A stretch of 64,000 nucleotides of DNA from contig NC_090785.1 in assembly GCF_040054535.1 (NCBI RefSeq), positions 18,885,001 through 18,949,000 on the forward strand, read 5' to 3'. The first letter of the stretch is position 1. Each line of letters opens with the position of its first letter. The stretch is from Antennarius striatus. Lineage: Eukaryota > Chordata > Actinopteri > Lophiiformes > Antennariidae. The translations under genes were made by a program, and so were the position numbers. Positions 1-10,700 of this stretch are shown piece by piece. Under the pieces are notes generated by a model that worked only from the letters and a program-made list of their open reading frames with translations, was not told the DNA's origin and searched no databases.

Positions 1-290
1 TTACCTTCCATCTACTTGTCCCACTTATTGGGGAACAAGCGGGGGATGAAAGGGAGAGAGACCCCACGCTGACACAGGGGAACATACAAACTCCACACAG
101 AACAGGACTCGAACCCCGAACCGTCTGGCTGTGAGGCGACATGTGTAATAATAATACGAAATGAACTTACGATTTAACTCTTGCCTTTTTCCACAGCGAT
201 GCACTCCTGATGATCTTTATGTTCTCTCAAACAAAGTGTGTTTAGATAATATTGGTCTTTATGGCTTTGATGGCTTTTATGCTGTTGTTT
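1..290 (-). repeat. tRNA-derived SINE piece plus shared flank
   Basis: Read on the minus strand, positions 60-145 carry a tRNA-like promoter B box (GGTTCGAGTCC), a stretch matching 'cctcacagccagacgg', and the tail text typical of abundant fish SINEs ('ctgtgtggagtttgtatg'). The block continues through a 'taataataatacg' stretch into non-SINE sequence to about 290. The whole block recurs with small differences at 5296-5580, so it is either a composite repeat family or one arm of a local duplication. Confidence 0.7.
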
Positions 291-1670
291 TGTTTTTACT
301 TATCATTTTTCTTTTTTTTAAACAACAAAAAATAAAATAAAATACAAAACATACAAAGCATATAACATAAAGTAACCCTGGACATTAGATATAGACCACT
401 TTTTTAAACATGTTTTATCGTTCAATTAACACCCAAATATTTTTAAGACAATTCCAACTCCAGTTAAATATGTCTGTCTTCAGGTGGAGTCTTGCAGTCA
501 TCTATTCTATCGTGCAAACTTGTTTTACTTACTTCCAGTGCGTAGTTATCATCTTCTTGGCAATCAATGATAGACTCTGCAACATGTAGCCCCGATCGCG
601 TCGTACATCTCTCCAGGGATAATACCCAGCAACAACTTAGGATCTGGACTAATGGTCAATTTTCTTTAATGCTCAAAGTATTTTGGGAGGTATCAGCCAT
701 GAGTGTTTTGTATACATGTGAGACATGTTATTAGTAGGAAGACCTTTTTCTGTATGGTAATAAAATATTATTTCAATAGAGTGTGAGTTTTACAAATTAT
801 TTCTTTTTCTTTGTGGCTCATAATATAGTGTCATATTTGAAAGTATTTATACAAGTCATTCAACGGATGTGTAAATTTTTCCTGTAATTGATAAAAACTT
901 AATTTCCGTTCCACCAAATGAGTAATTAATAGTGACAAGTCCCTTATCAGCCCATTTTTGAAAACCACTGTCAAACACAGATGGAGGAAACTGGGTTGCC
1001 TGAAATCATCATGGCTCTTGAGATTGATTCAGGGCCTCTGAACATTTTTTGTCCACAGACAAAGTTATTTTCCACTCATTTTCTATTTTGAATTTATTGA
1101 TATTTCATATCTATCTATATTCGGCAAAGGCAGCATTGCCAATGCTATATCCTTACTTATACTGTGTTCTTCATCCACCCTGTTTCCTCATCCTTTGTAA
1201 CCCATGCCACTATTGCAGTTAGCTTAACCATCCGGTAGTATTTTTTATATAGGGCAGGTCCACCGTCCCCCTTTTTTTCTTTTCCGTCTCATGTGGGCTC
1301 CCATTTTATCCATCAGATTTCAGAAGTGATAAAGATATTATGATTTTTGCATTAGAACTCTGATGCAGCGTTAAATGTATGTATTGAGTGTTAAAACCAG
1401 ATTTAGTCTTTCTAAATGCCTTAAAGACAAATATTTAACCATCATCACTTATTTAGAAATGATGTTGTGTGATGGAAAGAAAGAAGAAAGAAAGACGAAA
1501 TTAACGAAACACACTTTATTGTTTGCCTTGGGGAAATTGTCATTGTTATACAATGTTATAAATAGTTATACAAATACAGTTTTTTGAATTTGAATTTGTC
1601 ACTCATGGTTGAGTATATTGTGAAACATGCCTGTATGTTTTTTACAGTTCTCTGAAACAAACACACAAAC
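291..1670. other. AT-rich non-coding stretch, no gene seen
   Basis: No convincing exon was found on either strand. I looked here for WD40-repeat exons that should follow the dnai4-like fragment on the minus strand and saw none. The short open frame at 1375-1587 is low-complexity and has no family resemblance. Confidence 0.5.
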
Positions 1671-1800
1671 AAGGGGCCTGTAGGCATGCAGTATATATAA
1701 AATGGGAGGTAGAGTGTCAGGCAGCTCCATCGTGGTGCACCCCAAATGAGCAGTTTGTAGAGGGGGGTGGTGCCTTGCTCATGGGCACCTAGGCAGTTTT
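1671..1800 (-). repeat. SINE-like repeat copy overlapping the last dnai4-like exon
   Basis: The stretch shares its wording with 29460-29610: a gaggtagagtg core, gcagctcc, a tggtgc/atgagca stretch, and the ccttgctca...ggcacct...ggcag end. It is therefore a member of an interspersed family. Its right end supplies the final residues and stop codon of the dnai4-like fragment. Confidence 0.6.
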
Positions 1801-2375
1801 GAGTTGTTCAGCAGGATGATCCTCTCCATTATTGTTAAGTTTTTTTGGAATGACTCTAACATCATGATGCGCTGGAGCTCAGGTGTTTCCATTTCAATCA
1901 ACGAAGTAATGGGGACACCTGAAGAAATGAAAAATGTTATTGAAAACCTACACTGAATAAAGGGTACAAAATCTTTGACAGGTCTGACAGAGTATATTTG
2001 ATGATTTTCTGTGGAAACAAACGGTGTTGATGGGGTGAACGTTCTCCCAGTGACTGTTACCTGTGTCTGCTGTGGTGCTGCTGCACGCCTCACACGTCTC
2101 TGGCTGACCCTCACTGATGTTCTCTGGAGTCTTTGAACTGTCACCTTCCTGACTTACAAGTCCTTCATTTTGGTCACAGAAAGAGCCATCGATGTCCCAG
2201 GAAGTCACACCTGTGCCTGTGTCACACGGGAGGCTTCCAGTTTGAGGTAAAGAACTTTGAAAAAGTGAACAATAGTAATTACAGCCTTCAATAATGATGT
2301 GTAATGCAACTTTGTCAAGTTGCAACATCAGCTAAAACATTTCTTAATCATAATTAGTTTTATTTAACTTCTGGT

Positions 2376-2815
2376 ATGCAGGAGGCTGGGGACATTGTGG
2401 AAGTGGATGCTTGGAGCTGTGGTTGCAAGGTCTCTGGTGCCTGTCATGGCGGTAACCCCCGAACCCGGTGGTGGACACTGGAAGTAAGGGATGCCATCAA
2501 GCTGAAGAAGGAGTCCTATCAAATCTTGTTGAAGTGTGGGACTCTGGAGGCAGCTGACAGGTACAGGCAGGCCAGGTGTACTGCAGCTCGAGTAGTCGGT
2601 CAGCCTCAGAGAAATTCTGGCAAACCATTCGGCGCCTCAGGAGGGGAAAGCGGTGCACAGCCAACACAGTTTACAGTGGAGGTGGAGAGCTGCTGGCCTT
2701 GACTGGGGATATTGTCAAGCGGTGGAAAGAATACTTCGAGGATCTCCTCAATCCCACTACCATGGATACCATGAACCTTGCAGATAAGAACCATGAGTTA
2801 GGATACAACTGATTT
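2376..2815 (+). mobile_element. Non-LTR retrotransposon (LINE) fragment
   Basis: Two overlapping plus-strand frames encode parts of a fish LINE polyprotein between the endonuclease and reverse-transcriptase domains: WWTLEVRDAIKLKKESY in one frame, and SASEKFWQTIRRLRRGKR followed by GDIVKRWKEYFEDLLNP in the next. A frameshift lies near 2580-2600, and neither the endonuclease nor the catalytic reverse-transcriptase motifs remain. It is a dead, truncated copy inside the dnai4-like fragment. I cannot name the clade with certainty. Confidence 0.75.
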
Positions 2816-2821
2816 GATTTT

Positions 2822-2950
2822 TTTTTTGTGAGGAAGCCAGAGAACCCGGAGAAAACCCATGCAGACACAAGGTGAACATGCAAACTCCACACAGAAGTGG
2901 GACTCGAACCCAGAACCGTCTAGCTGCGCGTTACCCACTACGCCAGCTAA
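2822..2950 (-). repeat. tRNA-derived SINE, 5' part
   Basis: The minus strand reads as an RNA polymerase III head with an A-box-like GGCGTAGTGGGTAACGCG and B box GGTTCGAGTCC. These are followed by the usual fish SINE body (tttgcatgttcacc, gggttttctccggg). The element ends in a poly-T/A stretch at about 2815-2828. Confidence 0.75.
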
Positions 2951-3094
2951 TGCAAGTCAATTGTGAAGATGAAATGTGTTTGATACCAACAAATCGGCCA
3001 CTGTTGTAACTGATGAATTTCAATAAGGGCTCTATTGATTCTTCTATTATAACAGCCTTCTAACTAACTACCCATTTTCATGTAGATGAGACGA

Positions 3095-3375
3095 CCGTAA
3101 CCGTCTCATCTACAGCTGCTTATCCCTCCTGCAGGTCACAGATCTGCTGGAGCCTATCTCAGGGTACACCCCAGGTGAGATGTCAGCACACTGCACATGG
3201 ACGACAAACAAACCATTCACTCCACATTCACACCAAAGGACAGTGCACCTAAATTGCATGTTTTGGAGGTGGGAGAGACCTGAAAAGAACCCATGCAGAC
3301 ACAGAGAAAAAATACAAACTCCTCAGAGGAGCAAATCCTGAAACTTTGTGCTGTGAGGCAACAGCGCTGCCCACT
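3095..3375 (-). repeat. Longer copy of the same fish SINE family
   Basis: On the plus strand this reads as the reverse of the SINE: gctgcttatccctcctgcagg, a tctgctggagcctatctcagg stretch, a ccattcactccacattcac stretch, then catgcagacac and finally gctgtgaggcaacagcgctgcccactgc. It is diverged from the other copies, which suggests an older insertion. Confidence 0.7.
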
Positions 3376-4394
3376 GCATTAAACTTCATTCAAAGTATTT
3401 TACCCACACACATCCATAGTTTTGAGGCCATGAAAGGCACCCTTTTATCAGGAATGATAGCCACTCACAGAATCAATCAAAAACCAACATTCAGCATAAG
3501 TTTCATTGAGATGAAGACTGGAAGGTAGATAGAACCATCGGCCTTCTGATAAATGAACAGCCACTGCTGCTGAGGAAATAAACAGTATGGGAAATGGCTT
3601 CTTGAGCCTGACCTTTATCGTGGACAATCCAGGCAGTCTGGGTCTCTTTGTTCATTGGTGCTTCATTGAATGTCTGTGTTGAATCGTCCACACGTGTCTT
3701 ATTGATTTTGCCTCCAGTATAGCGAATCATTGTCTCTCTGTCAGAACAAGAGGAAAATGTCAACACCTTGTTGCAACTAAAAAACTACATACTGGGTGGA
3801 ATGTTTGCATAAAACATAAAACAATGTGCAACTTCAGGCATACAGTACAGTATGTTACTTTATTATTTTAATGTTTAAGACCCAAGAAAGCCCTTCACAT
3901 AGGTATCCTAAAGGTAATTTGAGTCTTTCAAACTTATTTCTTTTCTTAAAGACAGACAGAAGATTTTACTCACTTCATAGCTTCTGCATCATCAGCATCC
4001 TCTGAAACAACGGTGCAAGGGATGTCCATCAGTGTAATGGTATCTGTCTCTGTGAGGCAGAAGTCTACTACCTCATTCAGTGTCTCCTTTGAAACATATG
4101 CCATACTGTGTCTTTGTCTCAGTCGCTGGCATTGAAAATAAAATAACATATGTAATAAACTTACATGAACACAAATTTACGACATGCTGCTAAAGACCAA
4201 ACACTGCAGGAAGACATCATAATTATAAATTAATGCAGACATATGTGCATTATATGCATGAAAAAGAGCTGAAAACTCTTCTAGCTCTTAAAGTCCAACC
4301 CTGTTTTTGTCTCTGGCTAAACTGGTTCAGAACCATCCTGTAACACAGTCACTGGATCACTCCAGACTTCAAGGATCACTGAAAGCATTAGACA

Positions 4395-4740
4395 TCGTAT
4401 ATGGAGTACCACAGGGGTAATATCTCAGGATGGCAAATATCTCAGACCATCTATCAAAGGTAGTGCTTTGATCTATGGTCTTACTCACACTGGCCTTCTC
4501 CCTCGTCTTTCTATAATATCCGGTTCCTGAGTGTACAAAAGTTGAAATTTGACTTTGACCTAGTTTTCTTAAAGTCAAGGTCATCATCTCATTTTCATCC
4601 CCTTTGCTGCCTGAGAAATGTGCTTTTTGTTTCATCTTTCTATCTGCAATGGTTGTGAAGATATTTGGTGGTCGAACGGGCGGACGGACGAACACACGAA
4701 CATTGACGATTACAAAACTTCACCGCTTCGCGGGATGTGA
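4395..4740 (-). repeat. Copy of an unnamed interspersed repeat family
   Basis: The minus strand shares a long stretch with the plus strand at 27150-27470: a run of cgtccg units, accaaatat, a gatgaaac stretch, tgaaaatgagatgatgacc, ggtcaaagtcaaatttcaac and gaaagacgagggagaaggcc. I do not recognise the family and saw no coding capacity. Confidence 0.6.
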
Positions 4741-5253
4741 ATTTGATCAATCTGAATATCAAATCTAATCTTTGATCTGTATGTAGTTACATTTGGGTTT
4801 AAAGAGATTTGTAAATTACAGCATTCTCATCCTTACTGAGATAATATGTGTTCCAAAATCTTCTGGAATTCAGCTTGTATTTAATGCTCCCACTCCCAGA
4901 AAGGCCGTTAATAATTTTTCCATCCCACAACCTTTATATGACAGCTTTCATCACTTTGTTAGCAACAAAGTTTAGCTTTATGAGTGTTTCTATGAAGCTC
5001 CTTATTTGGCCTGAACAGTTTGGTTAGCCACTGTTAGCAGATGTTAGTTGATGAACAAATCGCTCAAGTGTTACAAAGAAATTCATTCATTTATTCATTC
5101 ATTCATTCATTCATTTATTCATCTAATTTTCATCTCCTTTCCCGTCCAAGTAATGTGCTTTTTGTTCCATCTTTCTATCTGTAACGGATGTAATCAATTT
5201 GATCAATCTGAATATCAAATCTAATCTTTGATCTGTATGCAGTTACATTTGGA
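4736..5253. repeat. Local direct duplication around an ATTC microsatellite
   Basis: About 62 bases at 4736-4797 recur almost exactly at 5190-5253 (tttgatcaatctgaatatca in both). A short piece matching 4590-4660 recurs at 5125-5185. Between them lies an (ATTC)n tract at about 5083-5122. This looks like a local tandem copy of the end of the unnamed repeat. Confidence 0.7.
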
Positions 5254-5289
5254 ATTAGTGAGTGAATGAATATCCACTCATTCATTCAT

Positions 5290-5580
5290 TCTTTTCATTC
5301 TACCGCTTGTTCTACTTATTGCAGAACAGGCGATAGAACCCACGCAGACACGGGAACACACAAACTCTGCACAGGACAGGACTCGAACCCTGAACCGTCT
5401 GGCTGTGAGGCGAAATGTATAATAATAATACGAAATGAACTTACGATTTAACTCTTGCCCTTTTCCTCGATGATGCACTCCTTTATGTTCTGTATGTTCT
5501 CTCAGATGAAGTGTATTTTATATAATATTTGCTTTTATGACTTTTATTGCTTTCGGGCTTTGATGCTTTTATAGCTTTTA
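5290..5580 (-). repeat. SINE block, second copy of 1-290
   Basis: Positions 5296-5580 repeat the order seen at 1-290: cacttgtt-type start, B box on the minus strand, the 'ggctgtgaggcga' text, taataataatacg, and then the same non-SINE flank with ttatgttctctcag. Both copies are interrupted at the same place in the SINE head. Confidence 0.7.
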
Positions 5581-5614
5581 TGTTTTTTAAGTGGAAACTA
5601 AAATCCGTCGATGT

Positions 5615-6100
5615 AAACAGGGGCTCTTCAAGCTATTTCATCAAGGCATTGTGGCCAGTGTGCTGTTCTCTGGTACTCTTTGTTGGGGGAGAGCATCCCT
5701 GTGGAAAACAGGAACAGGATGAACAAACCAGGTCAAAGGCTGGCTCCTTGTTCAGCCTGAGCTGGACCAGGGGACATTATGATGGGCAAAAGCATGAGGA
5801 CCAAAGCACAAACTGTCCTATCCTAGAAAGACCTCCCACTGCACAGTATTATAAGTGAACTTAAATGCTCAGTCGGTGAGCAGATGGTGATGCCAAGGTG
5901 CTCCACTGATCGTTTGAGATCTTTTATTCCTGCAGCTGTGTGTTTTTATGATGAGCATTTCATTTAAGAGTCTGTAGCAGAATTTATTACTGTTGTCATT
6001 ATTATTGTATTATATGTTGATTTTGTTCTGTGTTTGTAATGGTAAAAATGTCCATGGCATTTTAATTTTCCCATTTGGGGAACAATAAAATGATCTATTT
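5615..6100 (+). mobile_element. 3' end of a non-LTR retrotransposon
   Basis: The plus strand is a degraded copy of the C-terminal coding end of fish LINEs: a run matching 'GSLF', a histidine/cysteine-poor tail, and near 5905 text for 'RFRSFIPAAV'-type residues. A 3' untranslated region follows, ending in the LINE-style tail 'ttcccatttggggaacaataaa' region near 6065-6090. Frames are broken. Family assignment (Rex/CR1-like) is a guess. Confidence 0.5.
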
Positions 6101-6168
6101 ATAAGAGTCTGTAGCAGAGGTTATTATTGTTAACAACTTGCCCTGATGTACCATCATTACGACTTTCT

Positions 6169-6179
6169 ATTGGTCCACG
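6169..6179 (+). promoter_or_regulatory. ERSE-II element upstream of syvn1
   Basis: The sequence ATTGGTCCACG is an exact match to the ER-stress response element II consensus ATTGG-N-CCACG, bound by NF-Y with ATF6 or XBP1. It lies about 240 bases upstream of an ETS-type CCGGAAGTG site (6408-6416) in the likely syvn1 promoter. HRD1/SYVN1 is a known unfolded-protein-response target, so the match fits the gene downstream. Confidence 0.75.
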
Positions 6180-6299
6180 TTGAAGTTACCGTAAGTATCA
6201 TAAAACATGGGTAACCCTCCACGCATCGGTTATAACAAATATAAATACAATCCATACATTAAATGTTGTTCACACAAATTAATTTTTTTCAGACTCACG

Positions 6300-6715
6300 T
6301 AAACGTTTTTTAAAAGTATTTTATTACTCTTGACACCAAGCAGCCCACGGACGACACGATCATGTCTGTGATGCCGGAATTGTTGCTGCGTGAAGTTACC
6401 ACAGCGACCGGAAGTGAGGTGGCTCTCAAAGAGCAAGCCAAAGATAAACACGTAGCCAGACGGACAGGGGCGAGGATAGTAAGTATTATAGAGGATCCAC
6501 TGTGAGACAATAGAAATGAAGAAGTAGGTAAAAATATAGACATTTTAGTAGGTAAGGAGACGTTCGTTACATTAACCGAGGACTTCGTCTTCCGAAGACA
6601 TCTCATTGGTGAGTATTGACAGCTGCTACACTACCGGGAAGCTAACAAGCTAACATTAGCTAACACCAGCCAGCAGAACTAACTTCATTAACAAACATGT
6701 CTTTGACAGGTAGGT
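6300..6715 (+). promoter_or_regulatory. Probable syvn1 core promoter and 5' leader exon region
   Basis: The region is CpG-richer than its surroundings and carries an ETS site CCGGAAGTG at 6408-6416. A short upstream ATG frame (6362-6505, 47 codons) and possible 5' splice sites (gtaagt near 6481, gtaggt near 6710) suggest one or more untranslated leader exons spliced to the acceptor at 7748. The exact transcription start cannot be read from sequence alone. Confidence 0.45.
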
Positions 6716-7759
6716 TGTTTTAGCAGTAAAGAAACGTCAGTGATGCAAAATGTATACATACACATTAAACTTCAGGAGTATTTATCTAGCGTAGTATGTT
6801 TAGTCTTTCTTTTGTCATGGAAGCTTTGATAACGGTAGCCGGATTAATGAGTCCTTATTCGACTATATGAGATTGAATGTTAGCTAGCTAAGTTAGCCAA
6901 AAGAGCTACACATTTTACAGGAAGGGAAACGTTTGTGTTGATTTTGAGTTAGTAAGAGACAGACAGACTAGTTTGTGGTGTTTCTCCTAGTGAGTTACGC
7001 TCCTGTCTACGTTACCCACACAACGATGAGTGTCAGTAATTACAAACAGGATCACCTTGCTGCACAGCGTCTATGCAGGTGAAAATAAAACCAGACTGCA
7101 GATCAGTTTAGCAGATTTACCTTCTTCAGAAGGTGAAACCCTGTCTTCATTATAAAAATCAATCGCTTGAATCAAAATCTTGTTCTTTAAAATAAACCGA
7201 GAAGACATACATTCATTATTATTGATTATATTTTTATGAACGGAAATAGAATGCGAATTTAAAAAGGATTGAGAATTGCAAGTATTGCAATTGTATTTTT
7301 GTCATTACTTCGCCTTCAGCAGGGTAAAACCATATGTGGCATGTACTGTACTGTACTGTACTGTACTTGACAATAAAAAGCTTGAGCAAACACACTCCAC
7401 TTTACAACAATGATAAACATAGAACACACAGATACTCTTAAGGTTTCCTGGTCATTTTAGTTTTAATCTCCTTAATGTTCATCCTATTGGAGTGAGGATC
7501 ACTAATGATAGATCCAGAGAGGGGATGGATATAAGTATTCAAGGTAGATGGCTCATTATGGATGACTGACAAAGGTTTCATGACATTGCACTTGCATTTT
7601 TCAATAAATAAATGTATATGACACAGTATTGTTGATTTTTTTTTCTCAGAGTAGAGCAAAGCGATAACTGAGGTTTGTTTGCTGCTCTGCTATGTAATAT
7701 TTTACTACTTTTTTTTGTTTGTTTGTTTCTACCTCACGCTGGCCATAGTTGGGTCCAAA

Positions 7760-10700
7760 ATGGTGCGAGCAGCCTTGGTGACTGCCACCAGTCTGGCCTT
7801 GACTGGTGCTGTGGTGGCACATGCTTACATCCTCAAACACCAGTTCTACCCAACTGTGGTCTACCTGACCAAGAGCAGCCCCAGCATGGCTGTAAGTAGT
7901 TATTGAATTGAAATCAGGTCTTGAATATATTTGAATAATTGTCTTTTAAAACCTATTTTAAAATCTTGATTTTGACTGTACCTCTTCAAAGATCATGACA
8001 TTGGGATTTTGAAAAATAATTAACTTTTTTTTTACATTTCTGGTATCAGGTGTTGTATATTCAGGCGTTTGTGTTGGTGTTCCTGCTGGGAAAGTTCATG
8101 AGGAAAGTTTTTTTTGGACAGCTAAGAGCTGCAGAAATGGAGGTAGAGTTCTGTTTTCTAAAAAAAATTTCAGTTTAATATTTTATTTATTCTTTCAGTT
8201 ATTAATGACAGCGCTGTCTGATCACATCCGTTCTCCACCACCAGCATCTCATTGAGCGCTCCTGGTACGCGGTGACCGAGACGTGCCTGGCGTTCACTGT
8301 CTTCAGGGATGACTTCTCTCCCCGTTTTGTGGCCCTCTTCACCCTTCTGCTCTTCCTGAAGTGCTTCCACTGGCTGGCTGAAGACAGGGTGGACTTTGTG
8401 AGTGGAGAAAGGGAAATAAGTTCCCTAGAGCAAATGCTGTGCATTGTTAAAAGTTAAAAATTAATTATGGGGGCAGTACATGGGAGACAAAGGATTCATA
8501 TAATAGTTGCTCATTTTATCTGACATTCTGCAACTAGTAATTAAGTTACACATTCAGCATTAAGTGTTTGCTGTGAGTTTCAGCAGAAATGTGATCAAGT
8601 AAATGTTTTCCCTCCCTAGTGTTCAACCACCTGTTCTTACTTAATAGATGTTATCTGAGTACTAAGCTTCCTCAAACATATTGTAGGTTTATTTGCATCT
8701 GATTGAAAATCAAAATACTTAAATGGTTTTAGAGAGCTGTAGTACGTAAATAATGTTTCTTTGTGTGCCTTTCATTCTGTCAGATGGAACGGAGCCCAAA
8801 CATATCTTGGCTGTTTCACTTGAGAGTATTGTGTAAGTATACGTTGTCAGCCACATCGGTCATTCTTTCCGTCCACCTGTGTCAGGCAGTTTAGTTTTTC
8901 TCAGCCTTTCTCTCTGGTGGATTCCTTCTGCTTATGAAACAAGTCAGAATTCAAGTATATGCAAATAATAGGCCTCAAAGAAGTTATTCAGTGTGATTCT
9001 TCTTCTTCTTCTTCTTCTTATTATTATTCTGTTGTTCTTATTCTTATCGTATTCCTCACTCACTACTATTCTCTTCCGCCTTTCTATGCACCGACACCGC
9101 GTCAAGTTCCTCGACAGTAATTTTTACTGTACTTGGCAATAAAACCTTTTCTGATTCGGATTCTGATTCTTTATTTCCTGCAGCTCTCATGGGACTGTTG
9201 GGTGTACTGGACTTCCTCTTCGTCAACCACGCCTGTCATAGCATCATTACCCGAGGGGCCTCAGTCCAGTTGGTTTTTGGATTTGAGGTTTGTAGCATTG
9301 TGAATTTTATTTCTGTGTTTTAACGATGGTAGAAGATTTAGCGGCTTTTAAAAGAAAACCTTCCAGCCTGCTCTGTTACATGACAGCATGGGTATAATGC
9401 AAATTCTTCAGTATTCAACTTCTCCTTTTCCATCACCCAAATCTCCCCTGCTCTAGGGCTTTTATTTGAATCACTAACTAAACTTGTCATTTTTTAATCC
9501 CTCTTTTCACAGTCAGCTTCGTTTCCAACTCACAGAGCGACACGCTGTGCATTGTGTTTGATGCTGTTGTTTTTTTTACCTGTTCAACAAAAGAGAATAG
9601 AACGGCCTGTTTGCTTTTCTCCTCCTATGGTTATGTTGATGTGGTTTGATTGCACGACACTTGTGAAATACTGCTTTAACACTTCTTTGGCCATTTTTAC
9701 AGTTTTAAATCTTTGTCCTGTATTCTTGGGATAATAGTGGTTTATGAATGGGCTTGAAACACTTATAATTGCTGTCGTTTTGGTGTGCTACTTCATCTCA
9801 CACTTTAGCTCTGATGTGAATCATTTACAATTTCAAGGTCAGTTATATTCAGAGGAAGACTTACGTTTTATTATAAGGATTACGTATAAAATAAAACATA
9901 ATTCTGTTAATTCTTTTTAAAGGTCCAGTCTCACTGAGCTCATTGATAAGGTAAAGGTACCATCTAAATGTCTCTTCTTCCTGTTTATCCCTCAGTATGC
10001 CATCCTGCTGACCATGGTACTGACGACCTTCATTAAGTACCTGCTGCACACTATTGACTTGCAGAGTGAGAATCCTTGGGATAACAAGGCTGTGTATATG
10101 CTAAACACAGAGCTATTCACAGGTAGCTTATTGAGCTGAAGTTCAAAATGGTTTGCTTGAATACTTTTTATTCCTTTTCATGTGTAGCTCAAGATAAAAA
10201 GACAGAAATACTCAAACATTCATTTTTATTACAGGTTTTATCAAGGTGCTCCTGTACATTGCTTTCATGACTATCATGATAAAGGTCCACACCTTCCCCC
10301 TGTTTGCCATTCGTCCCATGTATCTGGCTATGAGGTAAGTGTGTGTGCATATATGTGTGTGCATGCTGCAGGCAAAGTGCTCCAAGTCAGATTTTGTTTT
10401 TTATTGTGACTCACCTGCTGACGTGACAAAAGTGTCAACGGTCAAACCAGAATTCACGTGGCTTTCCTCTGACTGAACCGCCTCACATCTGTTATTTACC
10501 AGCAATTTTAGACCAAGTCAAAAGTGAAGGATCATGACAGTAATAACTGGAAGACATGAGACTACAAAAGTATATAGACGATTGAGAAAATATGTCAGTT
10601 AAATCCTGTTCTTTGCCTTCTTGATGTCATCCTACAAACTGATATTCCATCAACAACGCCAGCAAATAGGGCAAGAATGTAATATTTACATGACCATTTG

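Larger units (their letters stand above)
1779..4125 (-). pseudogene. N-terminal fragment of a dynein axonemal intermediate chain 4 (WDR78)-like gene
   Basis: DNAI4 is a WD40-repeat intermediate chain of axonemal dynein that acts in motile cilia. Four candidate minus-strand exons are 3974-4125, 3613-3737, 2061-2254 and 1779-1918. They encode pieces I recognise from the region ahead of the WD40 propeller: FCLTETDTITLMDIP with an acidic SEDADDAEAMK stretch, then STQTFNEAPMNKETQT, then a Ser/Thr-rich linker, and finally ELQRIMMLESFQKNLTIMER. The junctions 3974/3737 and 2061/1918 keep frame. The 3613/2254 junction does not, so an exon is missing or not seen; the interval is filled by SINE and LINE sequence. 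The last exon reads into a SINE-like repeat and stops there. No WD40 exons follow down to position 1. I favour a decayed gene fragment, but a real gene continuing left of the window, with the stop being mere intron read-through, is possible. The first exon was not identified. Confidence 0.5.

Noticed and set aside
4369-4695. 108-codon minus-strand frame
   Set aside because: It coincides with the unnamed repeat found again at 27.2 kb, where the frame is not kept.
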